A program made the position numbers and the translations under genes. A stretch of 64,000 nucleotides of DNA from UBA4582 sp965657335 (GTDB taxonomy: Bacteria > Pseudomonadota > Gammaproteobacteria > Pseudomonadales > Azotimanducaceae), in contig CBFHOH010000025.1 in the NCBI GenBank assembly GCA_965657335.1, forward strand, positions 3,623 through 67,622, read 5' to 3'. Positions within the stretch are counted from its first letter, which is position 1; each line of letters opens with the position of its first letter. Shown here one piece after another: positions 1 through 9,306 of the stretch. The notes under the pieces were generated by a model that made no database searches, was not told where the DNA came from, and saw only the letters and a list, made by a program, of their open reading frames with translations.

Positions 1-353
1 GCCGCGGTGTCGCACTGAGCGCCCGGGTAGCGGTTAAAGTACCAAGTGCCGCCGAAGTCTCCTCCTTTTTCGATAATCCGTACGTCGCTGATACCTGACT
101 CTGCGAGTCTAGCGCCAGTGACCAATCCGGAAAATCCGCCACCGATAAAGGCGACGGTGACGTGATCCCGCACCGGCTCCCGTTCAGTCATGGGAGTGTA
201 GGGGTCCTCAAGGTAGTGACCAAGTTTGCCCGTCACTTCGATGTATTGATCGTTACCGTCCGGGCGAACCCGCTTTTCGCGCTCTTCTGCATATTTGCGA
301 CGCAGTGCGTCCTTGTCGATAGTCATTGATGACGTAGGTGTTACTTCTGTCAT
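1..353 (-). CDS. Baeyer-Villiger-type flavin monooxygenase, N-terminal part (cut by window edge)
   Basis: The first 117 codons of a protein that continues beyond base 1. After a charged N-terminal extension of about 60 residues there is a Rossmann dinucleotide motif, FIGGGFSGL (residues 69-77), and then GGTWYFNRYPGAQCD (101-115). The second motif is the GGTW-x-NRYPGxxCD signature of class B flavoprotein (Baeyer-Villiger) monooxygenases, which insert oxygen into ketones using FAD and NADPH. The ATG at 351-353 is the only sensible start. The long extension before the FAD motif is seen in steroid/cyclohexanone-type members. It is divergent from the NnrS-like gene. The substrate cannot be told from this fragment. 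Confidence 0.85.
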   Translation of the reverse strand, partial: MTEVTPTSSMTIDKDALRRKYAEEREKRVRPDGNDQYIEVTGKLGHYLEDPYTPMTEREPVRDHVTVAFIGGGFSGLVTGARLAESGISDVRIIEKGGDFGGTWYFNRYPGAQCDTA

Positions 354-601
354 GTCCAGTTCCTCTAAAGTATTCCGTGCTTATGCTACCCACCTTTGTG
401 CGGGCGCTATATTGAAGGGTCGCGTGTAAATGTATCGCTTGTGCATCACTGATGCCACTGGTTCTGCTCGAGAATACGGTTTTTATTGATCTGTATCTGT
501 TACGCGTAGATGAAGTACCTCTATGCTGTCACATTTCCAATATGAGGTCAGTTCCAGGCTCGCGTCAGAAATTAAACCGATGCAAGCTCAGGAGAATAAC
601 G

Positions 602-1843
602 ATGACAAACTTTGAAACTCAAATCAGGGTATCCCAGGCGTCGGAAGTTTACGGCCTCTGGGGAAGGGCTTTCCGACCATTTTTCCTACTGATGGCAGTG
701 TTCGGCGTTGTCGCTATTGTCGTTTGGGTTTCAATGTGGTCGGGCCGGTTAGCACTGCCCACATGGGGTCGAGTGAGTTGGTGGCATGGTCATGAGTTAA
801 TCTTTGGGTTTGCCGCGGCGGCGGTTGCCGGGTTTATCCTGACTGCCTCGGCAGTCTGGTCTGGAAGACGAGCGGTTCAAGGTTTGCCGCTGATGGCGCT
901 GGTTTTTGTATGGCTGCTGGGTCGGGTGGCATTTTTGCTCTCGGCGTATGTGCCTTCATGGGTGGTGGCTTGCTGCGATCTCGTTTTTTTACCGCTGGTA
1001 GCGGGCTGTTTAATATGGACTCTTTACGGCAGTGGGCAGTGGCGCAATTATGCGTTGGTGGCGGTGCTAATTGCCCTGACGATGTGCAACCTGATGATGC
1101 ACCTAGCGGTACTGGGCATTGAAGTGACACCACTATTCGGATTGATTCAGCTTCAATTGTCGGGTGAGGCAGCGCTTAGAGCGGCGATCGATATTGTCAT
1201 ATTGCTGTTAAGCATCATTGGTGGGCGAATCATTCCACCATTTACCGCGAATGCGCTAAATCGAGATGGCGTCGAACATGCAATAAAGAGATTCGTTTGG
1301 CTCGACCGAAGTATTATCGGTGTGTTTGTTTTGTTAACGCTCGCCCGAATTTTATCAGTTCAAGAGGGTACGCTGGTGTTGAGTATTGCTGCAGCGGCAC
1401 TCACCGTCGGTAGGATGTGGACTTGGCAGACTTGGCGCACCTTGCACTATCCGTTACTTTGGTCTCTTCACGCGGGTACGTTTTGGATCGTTGTCGGATT
1501 GGTGTTGGACGCTGCATGGTTGGCCGGTCTGAGTATACCTGCAAGTGCTGGTGTGCACGCGCTGACAATCGGCGCTATTAGCGGAAGTATTCTTGCGGTT
1601 GTCACGCGTGTGGGTCTTGGTCATACCGGACGCCTACTGTCGCTGCCGGTTGGGGCTGTTTGGATCTATGTTGCAATCAATTTAGCGGCGCTCACCCGCG
1701 TTATTCTTGTTATAACACCTGCAAATTATTATTCGGAAATGCTCTGGTTATCAGCTGTATGTTGGAGTTTCGCGTTGCTCTTATTCGTCAATAGGTATTT
1801 TAGTATCCTCGTTAATTCGAGACCGGATGGAAGACCGGGATAA
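602..1843 (+). CDS. NnrS family haem-copper membrane protein
   Basis: A 413-residue polytopic membrane protein with about 12 hydrophobic segments. The N-terminus carries the NnrS hallmarks: RAFRPFFLL near residue 22, then WWHGHELIFGFAAA (60-73) with His62, His64 and Glu65, followed by AGFILTA. NnrS proteins contain haem and copper and are linked to nitric-oxide stress and denitrification in other bacteria. No denitrification genes lie nearby, so the role here is open. The frame is open upstream to 452, but the ATG at 602 has an AGGAG seven bases before it and matches the family N-terminus. It converges on the MFS gene with 21 bases between them. Confidence 0.85.
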   Translation: MTNFETQIRVSQASEVYGLWGRAFRPFFLLMAVFGVVAIVVWVSMWSGRLALPTWGRVSWWHGHELIFGFAAAAVAGFILTASAVWSGRRAVQGLPLMALVFVWLLGRVAFLLSAYVPSWVVACCDLVFLPLVAGCLIWTLYGSGQWRNYALVAVLIALTMCNLMMHLAVLGIEVTPLFGLIQLQLSGEAALRAAIDIVILLLSIIGGRIIPPFTANALNRDGVEHAIKRFVWLDRSIIGVFVLLTLARILSVQEGTLVLSIAAAALTVGRMWTWQTWRTLHYPLLWSLHAGTFWIVVGLVLDAAWLAGLSIPASAGVHALTIGAISGSILAVVTRVGLGHTGRLLSLPVGAVWIYVAINLAALTRVILVITPANYYSEMLWLSAVCWSFALLLFVNRYFSILVNSRPDGRPG

Positions 1844-1864
1844 CCTGCTTGGTACCTTGCTGGC

Positions 1865-3277
1865 TTATTTGGATAGATCGACAACCGTCGCTTGCTCCTC
1901 TTTCACCTTTAAGAGCATGACCGCACCGATGATCATCAGGCTGGCCAGAGACGCGAAGCCAATCCGTTGAGAATTGAATAGGTCTGTTGCGGTGGCTACC
2001 AGCAGGGGTGCAAGAAAGGCGGTGACAGTCGCTGACAAAGCAAAGAGGCCAAAAAACTGCGTCGCTAATTCTGGCGGAGATATCTTAGCCATGAGTGTCC
2101 TTGAGGCGGATAGTCCGGTCACAAAAAATACAGCGAACACCTGATTGGTTCCGAAGTAGAAAAGTTCTGGTAGCGTAGCGAAATAGGGTGAATCCCATAC
2201 AGGTTCAGTGCCGGTTTCAACGACATAGAGGATCGTGTCGGGTTGAACGGAAACAAGCAGCAACAAGACTAAAGCGCTCGTACCAATAGCAATTTGTAGG
2301 GCTCGTATAGAGCCAAGCTTATCGTCTAGACGACCGCCAAAGTAAGCGCCCAGCATAGCAGATCCGCTCGTACATAAACCAAAGATGAGTAGGGTGGTCG
2401 TTCCCCAGCCGAAGGTGCCTGACGCATAGACGCCGCCGAAGGTTAAGACACCCACCATGCCATCGATGAAAAACAGTCGCGCCAGAAGGTAGCGGGCAAT
2501 GTTTGAGTAGTGACGAATGTGTTTGAGTGTTTGTATAACATCCTTCACTCCCTCTTGTGCCAAGCGCAGCATTGGTTTGCTCGAGGCTTTTCCATCTGGT
2601 GTAAAAAGAAGCACAGGCAACATGAAGATGATCATCCAGACACCGGCAATCGGTCCAACGATTCGGTTATGTTCGTGAGCCGATTGGTCGATACCAAATA
2701 GCGGTGCCTCGGGTAGAAAGGCCCAGGGTTGAGTGCCGGGCAGTGAAAAGGCAAGTAAAACGAAAAGCATTAATAAAAGTCCGCCAACGTTGCCGAGAGA
2801 AAATGCCAGTCCTGAGATGAGTCCGATACGATTAACCGGCGCTACCGACGGCAGCATGGCATTATGGAAAACCTCGGACACGGTAAAACAGACTTTGATC
2901 ACGAATAAAATAGTCAGAGCGAGTCCAAGGCTCATGCCTTTGCCCTCAGGTTCGACAAACCAAAGGCTGAGTGCGCCAAGAGTCATGACACTAATTGTGC
3001 CAACCAGCCAGGGCTTTCGTCTCCCGTCTTTGTCGGCGATCGCACCTAAAAATGGCGCGGTGAGAGCTAACAGAAAACCAGCGCCTGCGGTGATATAGCC
3101 GATAAGTGCTTGTCCCCTTATTGGGTCACCGACGACGGTATTGCTGAAATAAGGATAAAAAATATAGATGATAACGAGAATGTAGTAGGGGTCACGTGCC
3201 CCCTGACCGAATGTCCAGCTGAAATACCCCAGCGGGGAAGCCGCGGGAGTTCCGGCAACAGAAAGTTCCTGGTTCAT
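1865..3277 (-). CDS. MFS transporter, UMF1 (Atg22-like) family
   Basis: A 470-residue carrier with about 12 membrane segments. The start (GYFSWTFGQGARDPYYILVIIYIFYPYF) and the loop GAIADKDGRRKPWL, the MFS loop 2-3 motif, fit the UMF1/Atg22-like branch of the major facilitator superfamily, whose bacterial substrates are mostly unknown. The ATG at 3277 is preceded by AGAGAG. It lies 15 bases downstream of the SSS symporter gene on the same strand, so the two are probably cotranscribed. Two unrelated carriers in one unit suggests uptake together with export or exchange, but the substrate cannot be named. Confidence 0.8.
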   Translation of the reverse strand: MNQELSVAGTPAASPLGYFSWTFGQGARDPYYILVIIYIFYPYFSNTVVGDPIRGQALIGYITAGAGFLLALTAPFLGAIADKDGRRKPWLVGTISVMTLGALSLWFVEPEGKGMSLGLALTILFVIKVCFTVSEVFHNAMLPSVAPVNRIGLISGLAFSLGNVGGLLLMLFVLLAFSLPGTQPWAFLPEAPLFGIDQSAHEHNRIVGPIAGVWMIIFMLPVLLFTPDGKASSKPMLRLAQEGVKDVIQTLKHIRHYSNIARYLLARLFFIDGMVGVLTFGGVYASGTFGWGTTTLLIFGLCTSGSAMLGAYFGGRLDDKLGSIRALQIAIGTSALVLLLLVSVQPDTILYVVETGTEPVWDSPYFATLPELFYFGTNQVFAVFFVTGLSASRTLMAKISPPELATQFFGLFALSATVTAFLAPLLVATATDLFNSQRIGFASLASLMIIGAVMLLKVKEEQATVVDLSK

Positions 3278-3292
3278 GTTTATACTCTCTGT

Positions 3293-4852
3293 TTATGCGG
3301 CACTAAACATTTCGTCCAGATGCGTTTGCGATAGTGGTTGCGTTAATTTTGAGACGATGACGGTGAAGCTGATAGAAGCAATTTCACCCATGACCGCGCA
3401 GGAATACGGGTTGGGGCCTTCCCCGTGTAACCAGCTGACCATGTTGTGAATCGTGCCCTCATCGAACCACGCTGGGTCGATGACCTGGGCGTGAAGCACA
3501 ATGAAAACACCAATGCCTGCAATTAACCCTGCATAGGCGCCAGCGCGTGTGACACCCTGCCACAGCGCACCTATCATCAATGGCCCCGCAAAAGCTGCCA
3601 TCATACCGCCGACACCAATCCATACAATGAGCGCAACGTTAGTGTCCATCAGCGACCAGGCAAGCACCATGCATAGAACAAGCACCGCGACGGTCGCGAC
3701 ACGGCTAATCTTTAGTATTCTAAGATCAAGATCCTCTTCACTAATATCGGGATGGGTAATTGGCACGATGGTTCTGCGATACAGGTCGTTAGCGATGATT
3801 TGAGAGGAAGAAACGACGAGTCCGTCTGCTGTACTCATAATGGCAGAAAGTACACCAACACCGACAAGCGCTGCCAGCCATGTTGGGAAAATTTCGATAA
3901 ACACCAGCGGCAGTGCTTGATTGGGGTTCGCCCCATCAAGATAAAGTGCATCGCCGAAATAGGCGCGCGCCAGTAGACCGCCAAGACCGAGCATGCCAAG
4001 GGTAAGACCAAACAGCGCAGCTAGTTTTACGAACTGCATTCGGTCACCGCCAGATTCCAGTGCCCATAGTTTATTACCCAAATGAGGCAGAAGCCCTAGC
4101 GGCATGTGTGCAAAGGTAATGACAAATATCGACCACCAAGAGTGGTACAGCGGTGTCTCAGGATTGAGCGGTGTGGTGAGATTAGTATTTTGTGCCTCAA
4201 GGTTGTCCCAGACGCCTGCGAACCCACCCTCGACACCGTAACCGATAACAGTCAGTACAATAACGATAACCGCAAGGATTAACATCATCGCGCCTTGTAC
4301 GCCATCGGTGAGAATGTCCGCGTGAGCGCCACCTAACACGACGTAAAACAAAAGTACCAATGTCGTGATAACTAGAGCCCATTCCGCGTCCAGTCCGAGC
4401 ATAATCTCAAACATGACAACACCTGAGACAAGTTGCCCAGCGAGATAGAAAAATAGAATTAGCGATAGAACTGAAACGAGTATGCGAATGCCTTCGGACT
4501 GATAACGGTCACCAAGATACTCCGGGATCGAACGATTACCGAATCGATTACCCGCGGTGGCAATCAGCCTCATCGAGATCAATATGCCGAAGTAGACGCC
4601 GATTGGATAAAGAAAATTTCCCCAATTTGCCGCAAAACCCCATTCGTAAGAGAGCGCAGAACTGCCTAAAAAAGTTGCGCCACTCGCAGTCGAAGCTGCG
4701 AAGGCCAAGGCGAGGAAAAACGGCCCATAGGCTCCGCGCGCTGTGGCAAAATCGTCTGCGTGTTTTATCTTGCGTTGTGCGTAGACACCGATCCCCACCA
4801 TCATGAGGATGTAAAACACAAGAAATATCCAAGACCAAGTAATCAAACTCAT
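3293..4852 (-). CDS. Sodium:solute symporter (SSS family)
   Basis: A 519-residue inner-membrane symporter with 13 or so hydrophobic helices. Family marks are a first helix beginning SLITWSWIFLVFYILMMVGIG, AYGPFFLALAFAASTASGATFLG, and the GNRSIPEYLGDRYQSEGIR loop typical of PutP/PanF-type carriers. The helix with GVGVLSAIMSTADGLVVSSSQIIANDLYRR contains the Ser/Thr pair usually involved in Na+ coordination. It is the first gene of a two-gene unit with the UMF1 MFS protein. The substrate (amino acid, organic acid or sugar) is not determinable from sequence alone. Confidence 0.88.
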   Translation of the reverse strand: MSLITWSWIFLVFYILMMVGIGVYAQRKIKHADDFATARGAYGPFFLALAFAASTASGATFLGSSALSYEWGFAANWGNFLYPIGVYFGILISMRLIATAGNRFGNRSIPEYLGDRYQSEGIRILVSVLSLILFFYLAGQLVSGVVMFEIMLGLDAEWALVITTLVLLFYVVLGGAHADILTDGVQGAMMLILAVIVIVLTVIGYGVEGGFAGVWDNLEAQNTNLTTPLNPETPLYHSWWSIFVITFAHMPLGLLPHLGNKLWALESGGDRMQFVKLAALFGLTLGMLGLGGLLARAYFGDALYLDGANPNQALPLVFIEIFPTWLAALVGVGVLSAIMSTADGLVVSSSQIIANDLYRRTIVPITHPDISEEDLDLRILKISRVATVAVLVLCMVLAWSLMDTNVALIVWIGVGGMMAAFAGPLMIGALWQGVTRAGAYAGLIAGIGVFIVLHAQVIDPAWFDEGTIHNMVSWLHGEGPNPYSCAVMGEIASISFTVIVSKLTQPLSQTHLDEMFSAA

Positions 4853-5181
4853 TATTATTCGCTTCTTCTCAGGGTTCGAAGCTTAGAGCCTACCACAAGA
4901 TTGAGAGCTGTCGACCATACAATTGTTAGACAGTTTTGTGGTCGTGTTAGTGGGTTAGTGAAGTGATAGCGCTTGCGAGTATTGGCGCAATGTATTTTGG
5001 TTCGTTTTGCTCCGAGCTGATGGGTATTGCGCCGACGGCTTGATCAACGTTCAAGGGGATGATGTGTTTGCATTGACTGTCGGTCGGTTCGAGATTGCCA
5101 GTGGACGACGATTAGCCGCCTGCTTTTTTAGTGAGATATAAGGTACCCTAAAAAGAATTTGCGCTTTAGGAATGAAACACG
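4853..5181. promoter_or_regulatory. Divergent intergenic region between symporter and aldolase genes
   Basis: A 329-base stretch with no gene that I can support. It must hold the promoters of the symporter/MFS unit (minus strand) and of the class II aldolase gene (plus strand). I see no confident sigma70 pair. The notable content is the inverted repeat at 4892-4942. Confidence 0.5.
4892..4942. repeat. Nested inverted repeat in divergent promoter region
   Basis: ACCACAA (4892-4898) is repeated inverted as TTGTGGT (4936-4942), and inside it CTGTC (4908-4912) is matched by GACAG (4929-4933). The palindrome CAATTG lies between them. The arms could form a hairpin or act as an operator for a regulator of the flanking transport or aldolase genes. 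The spacing of the two nested pairs is asymmetric (9 against 2 bases), so this may be chance. Confidence 0.35.
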
Positions 5182-5967
5182 ATGTCTGACCAAGCTGATT
5201 CAGCGACAGCAAACAGCTTTGCTACGCGAACCTCGCCGACTTTCGACAATTTTGAAGACGAGCGCCGGCATCGCGTCGAGCGACTCGCGGCTGCCTGCCG
5301 GATCTTTGGTAAAGCGGGTTTCTCGGAAGGGTTGCTTGGTCACATTACGGTACGTGACCCTGAGCAACCGAACCACTTCTGGGCCAATCCTTTAGGCATT
5401 TCGTTTCGGCTAATTAGGGCTTCCGACATGGTGTTGGTCGATCACGATGGGAACATACTCAAGGGCGCTCGTCCGGTGAACCCCGTGGGTGTTCGGCTGC
5501 ACGCGGCTGTACATCGTGCATATCCAAAAATTGTAGCGGTATGCCATGCGCATTCGATATACGGTTCTGCCTGGTCAGCATTCGGGCGGCCAATCGAACC
5601 AATAACGCAAGATACGGCGATATTCTATGACGATCAGGCCATTATTCGCGAGCCCAGAATTGCGACGGACCCGGAGGGAGCTGACCAGTTTGCGTTGGGA
5701 TTTTCAGGTAAACGCACTGCTATTCAACCGGGACACGGTCTTTTTACAACCGGAGAATCGGTTGATGAAGCCGCTTGGCGCTTCGTTAGCATGGACCGGG
5801 CCTGTCAGGTACAACTGCTCGCTGAAGCTGCGGGTAAGCCGGAAGTCTGGCCAGTTGAAATGGCGCTCGGGCTGAAAAATACCCTTGGCAGTCCTGGGTT
5901 TTGCTGGCAATCATTTCAGCCTTTGTGGGACGAGTTGTGCGCTGAAACACTGGCGTTTCTCGAATGA
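5182..5967 (+). CDS. Class II aldolase/adducin family protein
   Basis: A 261-residue cytoplasmic protein of the class II aldolase/adducin fold (zinc-dependent aldolases, epimerases and decarboxylases such as fuculose-phosphate aldolase and AraD). The core has GLLGHITVRDPE, HAAVHRAYPKIVAVCHAHSIYGSAW with a His-x-His zinc pair, and the C-terminal PGHGLFTTGESVDEAAWRF, where the third zinc His sits. The ATG at 5182 follows AGGAAT. The family has many members that are not aldolases. Here it stands alone between an SSS carrier unit and a molybdoenzyme, so the substrate is unknown. Confidence 0.85.
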   Translation: MSDQADSATANSFATRTSPTFDNFEDERRHRVERLAAACRIFGKAGFSEGLLGHITVRDPEQPNHFWANPLGISFRLIRASDMVLVDHDGNILKGARPVNPVGVRLHAAVHRAYPKIVAVCHAHSIYGSAWSAFGRPIEPITQDTAIFYDDQAIIREPRIATDPEGADQFALGFSGKRTAIQPGHGLFTTGESVDEAAWRFVSMDRACQVQLLAEAAGKPEVWPVEMALGLKNTLGSPGFCWQSFQPLWDELCAETLAFLE

Positions 5968-5981
5968 TAGTGACTCGCATC

Positions 5982-8237
5982 TCAAGTCGAGTAGCATTCG
6001 ACCTCAACCATACACGTGCCACTACTGGGTCCCTGCGCTAGCTTCGATGTACCTTTGTCGTTAGTCAAGACGTTGGGATTTCCCGCTAGCTCAAGTGAAG
6101 CCATCTGATCCGGTGCGCTTGGTTTAAACCAAGCGCCGGTCGGTAGCGCAACGACATCTGTTCTCATTCCCGCGTCGAGTTTAACGCCAGCAAGACACGC
6201 GCCTCGATTGTTAAAAACACGCACGGTTGCGCCCTCGACGATGCCTCTTTGTTTCGCAGCCGCTGGGTGCATGTTGAGTGTTTCATAGCCCTTGGTTTTA
6301 CCATCAATGCTGTGCTTGCTGTGGTCCAGTTGACTATGTAACCGTCGAGCCGGTTGGGGCGTCAGCAGTGCTAATGGGAACTGCTCGTCGCCATCGCCAG
6401 CGAGTCGCTCAAACGGTTCCAGCCAAGATGCATGACCCAAGCAGTCGTCGTAGTCAAAACCATCGATGACATCAGAGAATATCTCAAGCTTGCCAGACGG
6501 TGTGGCCAATCTGTTTTTTTCGGGATCTTGCCTGAATGCACCCAACCAGATTTTGCGTTTAGATTCATCTGGGATACGGTGTTTTTTGGTTTCCCAAAAC
6601 TGCTCAAAGGTCGGGAGCGTGAACCCCTGCTGCTCTGCCAAAGTCTGCGAGCGGTGCCACATGTCTGCAAGCCACTCGCGGTCGGTTTTCCCTTCAGTGA
6701 AAGCGTCGCAAAAACCGAGGTTTTCCGCCAATCCTTTGAATATCTCGTGATCAGAGCGCGCATTATGCTGGGGAGGAATTGCTGCCTCCATGACGTGTAC
6801 ATAGGGATCGTGGGAGCTCGCGCAAATGTCCTCGCGCTCAAGTTGAGTGGTGGCGGGAAACACAATGTCCGCCCACTGTGCGACAGGAGTCCACCAGGGT
6901 TCGTTGACAATAACAGTATCTGGTTTTCGCCAAGCATGGCACAGTCTGTTCAAATCCTGATGGTGGTGGAATGGGTTGCCACCCGCCCAATAAATGAGAC
7001 GTGTATCCGGGTATTCTATGGTGTGCCCGTTGTAGGCAACTGTTTCGCCCGGGTGAAGGAGCATATCTGCAATGCGTGCAACAGGAATGGCGAATTGAGT
7101 TGGGTTACGACCTTTGCTCAAGGTGGCCCAATTGAAACGCCGCCAAGAACTGCCGATAAAACCCTCAGCACCATAACCAAAGCCGAATCCTTGCCCCGGT
7201 AGTCCAATACCACCAAGCATTGCTGCGAGCGTTACCACCATCCAGTAGGGCTGTTCACCATGATGAGCTCGTTGTAAAGACCATGCGGCGGTTACCAATG
7301 TTCGCTTTTTTGCGGCGAGTTGTGCCAGTGAAGCGATTTCTGCTGCGGGCACATCGCATATCGCGCTTGCCCATGCTGGTGTCTTAGGTTGTCCATCATC
7401 CAGGCCGAGGAGATACCGTCTGAATCGTGGGTAGCCAACGCAGTGACTCGAAAGAAAATCCTGATCAGCTAGACCTTGGGACTCAAGTTCAAATGCCATG
7501 CCTAGCATGAGCGCAACATCGGTGCCCGGACGCGGTGCTAACCAGTCTATCGCGTCTGTGAAATCGTTGTTAACGTCGCTCTTCACTGGCGAAACGTTGA
7601 TAAACCTGACGCCAGCTTTGATTGCACCCTGAAATCCAGGTGTTGATTGATGTTCAGTAATCCCGCCATAGGCCACCTGAGTGTTACGCAGGGGAACGCC
7701 ACCAAAAACAATCATGAGTTCAGTATGGTTAGTGATTTCCGGCCAGGTTGTTTGTTCCAGCTCTATTTGCGACCAGGGTGCAACCACGTGGGGCAAAATG
7801 ACCTGCGCTGCTGCCGTACTGTAGCTATTCATCGCTCGGGTGCAGCCACCCGCCATATTGATAAACCGGTGAAGTTGAGACTGGGCATGATTGAATCGGC
7901 CAGCGCTTGCCCATCCGTATGAACCACCAAAGATAGACGTGTTGCCATAGTCATCCGCGACCCGTTTAATTTCATCGGCGGCAATTGCTAGTGCTTCGTC
8001 CCAGGGAACAGTGACAAATTCGTCGGCGCCGCGTTTTTTTCTATCACGATCCTTGAGCCAGGCTTTGCGGATAGCAGGTTCTTTAATTCTAAGTTTGTGC
8101 TGTATGCCGTCGACGAGGCCTTGCCCGAGAGGCGAGGGCGCGGGATCCTCCGGGAGATCCTCGACCCCAACGATCTTATCCTGATCCACCAAGACATCAT
8201 AAATACCCCATTGCGTGGCGGTCCGAAATTTTTTCAA
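5982..8237 (-). CDS. BisC/TorA-like molybdopterin oxidoreductase, cytoplasmic
   Basis: A 751-residue Mo-bis(guanine dinucleotide) enzyme of the DMSO reductase family. It lacks the N-terminal Fe-S cysteines, and GGSYGWASAGRFNHAQSQLHRF (about 104-125) followed by NSYSTAAAQVILPHV places it with biotin sulfoxide/TMAO reductases. Ser140 is the likely Mo ligand. There is no Tat signal, so it should act in the cytoplasm, as BisC does, reducing an S- or N-oxide. The start is a TTG at 8237 with AGGAT nine bases upstream; the family N-terminus (THWGTY-like) fits this. It is divergent from the carnitine operon and convergent with the aldolase gene. The physiological substrate is unknown. Confidence 0.85.
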   Translation of the reverse strand: MKKFRTATQWGIYDVLVDQDKIVGVEDLPEDPAPSPLGQGLVDGIQHKLRIKEPAIRKAWLKDRDRKKRGADEFVTVPWDEALAIAADEIKRVADDYGNTSIFGGSYGWASAGRFNHAQSQLHRFINMAGGCTRAMNSYSTAAAQVILPHVVAPWSQIELEQTTWPEITNHTELMIVFGGVPLRNTQVAYGGITEHQSTPGFQGAIKAGVRFINVSPVKSDVNNDFTDAIDWLAPRPGTDVALMLGMAFELESQGLADQDFLSSHCVGYPRFRRYLLGLDDGQPKTPAWASAICDVPAAEIASLAQLAAKKRTLVTAAWSLQRAHHGEQPYWMVVTLAAMLGGIGLPGQGFGFGYGAEGFIGSSWRRFNWATLSKGRNPTQFAIPVARIADMLLHPGETVAYNGHTIEYPDTRLIYWAGGNPFHHHQDLNRLCHAWRKPDTVIVNEPWWTPVAQWADIVFPATTQLEREDICASSHDPYVHVMEAAIPPQHNARSDHEIFKGLAENLGFCDAFTEGKTDREWLADMWHRSQTLAEQQGFTLPTFEQFWETKKHRIPDESKRKIWLGAFRQDPEKNRLATPSGKLEIFSDVIDGFDYDDCLGHASWLEPFERLAGDGDEQFPLALLTPQPARRLHSQLDHSKHSIDGKTKGYETLNMHPAAAKQRGIVEGATVRVFNNRGACLAGVKLDAGMRTDVVALPTGAWFKPSAPDQMASLELAGNPNVLTNDKGTSKLAQGPSSGTCMVEVECYST

Positions 8238-8394
8238 GGCGTTGTATCCTGTCTATCGATTGAATGGCGATAGTGAAACATACAACCGGGTCTGAAAGTA
8301 GTGAGTGATAGTTTCAGTCGTTTGACGTTTATTTTGACTGGTCTTCTGACGGTCGCGCGTCATAATACCGAAATCAACTCCCAGGAGTACCTCA

Positions 8395-9306
8395 ATGCCA
8401 CTGCAAATGAACCAGGAAGTGTTTATCACCTGTGCCGTCACTGGCTCGGGTGGTTCTCAGGATCGATCTCCCCATGTGCCCCGCTCACCAGAGCAAATCG
8501 CTAATAGCGCGATCGATGCAGCAAAGGCTGGCGCAGCGATCGTTCATTGCCATGTAAGGGATCCCGAGACGGGTGCGCCAGCGCGAGATCCGAAACTCTA
8601 TCGAGAGCTGACTGATCGCATTCGCGACGCGTCAGTGGATGTCGTACTCAATCTGACCGCAGGTATGGGCGGTGATATCGTATTTGGACCGTCAGAATCA
8701 CCGTTACCACTCAACAGTGAGGGCACGGATATGGTCGGTGCCTCTGAGCGGGTTGCTCATGTTGCTGAATGTCTGCCTGAGATTTGTACGCTCGATTGCG
8801 GCACGATGAATTTTGCTGAAGCTGATTATGTGATGACTAACACGCCGGGTCTTTTACGTGCGATGGGCTCGATGATGACCGGCCTCAATGTGAAAGTAGA
8901 GATCGAAGCATTCGATACGGGGCACCTGTGGTTTGCAAAAAAGCTGGTTGAAGAAGGTGTACTAGACAGCCCTGCGATGGTGCAACTGTGTATGGGTGTG
9001 CCTTGGGGAGCCCCCAACGATCTGAACACCTATATGGCGATGGTGAACGCGATTCCGGCAGACTGGGACTGGTCTGCATTCAGCCTAGGCAGGGACCAGA
9101 TGCCCTATGTTGCAGCGGCGGTGTTGGCTGGTGGTAATGTGCGAGTAGGTTTGGAAGACAATCTCTGGTTAGACCGAGGTGTACTCGCGACAAACGCTCA
9201 ATTGGTTGAGCGGTCGGTGTCGATTATCGAGGGGCTAGGTGCATCAGTGCTTGGGCCGCAGCAGGTTCGAGAAAAACTGGGGCTAACAAAGCGAGCACCG
9301 AACTAG
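8395..9306 (+). CDS. Beta-keto acid cleavage enzyme (BKACE, DUF849), probably dehydrocarnitine cleavage
   Basis: A 303-residue TIM-barrel enzyme of the BKACE family, which cleaves a beta-keto acid with acetyl-CoA to give acetoacetate and a new CoA ester. Zinc ligands are visible: His51 and His53 in VHCHVRDPETG, and Glu254 in VGLEDN. ITCAVTGSGG opens the barrel as usual. The ATG at 8395 has CAGGAG six bases upstream. It is followed, with one-base overlaps, by a gamma-butyrobetaine-type dioxygenase and a carnitine dehydrogenase fusion. By that context the substrate is 3-dehydrocarnitine and the products are betainyl-CoA and acetoacetate. The family is firm; the substrate is inferred from neighbours. 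Confidence 0.88.
   Translation: MPLQMNQEVFITCAVTGSGGSQDRSPHVPRSPEQIANSAIDAAKAGAAIVHCHVRDPETGAPARDPKLYRELTDRIRDASVDVVLNLTAGMGGDIVFGPSESPLPLNSEGTDMVGASERVAHVAECLPEICTLDCGTMNFAEADYVMTNTPGLLRAMGSMMTGLNVKVEIEAFDTGHLWFAKKLVEEGVLDSPAMVQLCMGVPWGAPNDLNTYMAMVNAIPADWDWSAFSLGRDQMPYVAAAVLAGGNVRVGLEDNLWLDRGVLATNAQLVERSVSIIEGLGASVLGPQQVREKLGLTKRAPN

Noticed and set aside
452..601. N-terminal extension of the NnrS-like protein
   Set aside because: The extra 50 residues are not membrane-like or family-like; ATG 602 has a good AGGAG.
8322..8366. Sigma70 promoter for the carnitine operon (TTGACT 8334, CATAAT 8361)
   Set aside because: The spacing of 21 bases is too large for a standard promoter; no better pair was found.
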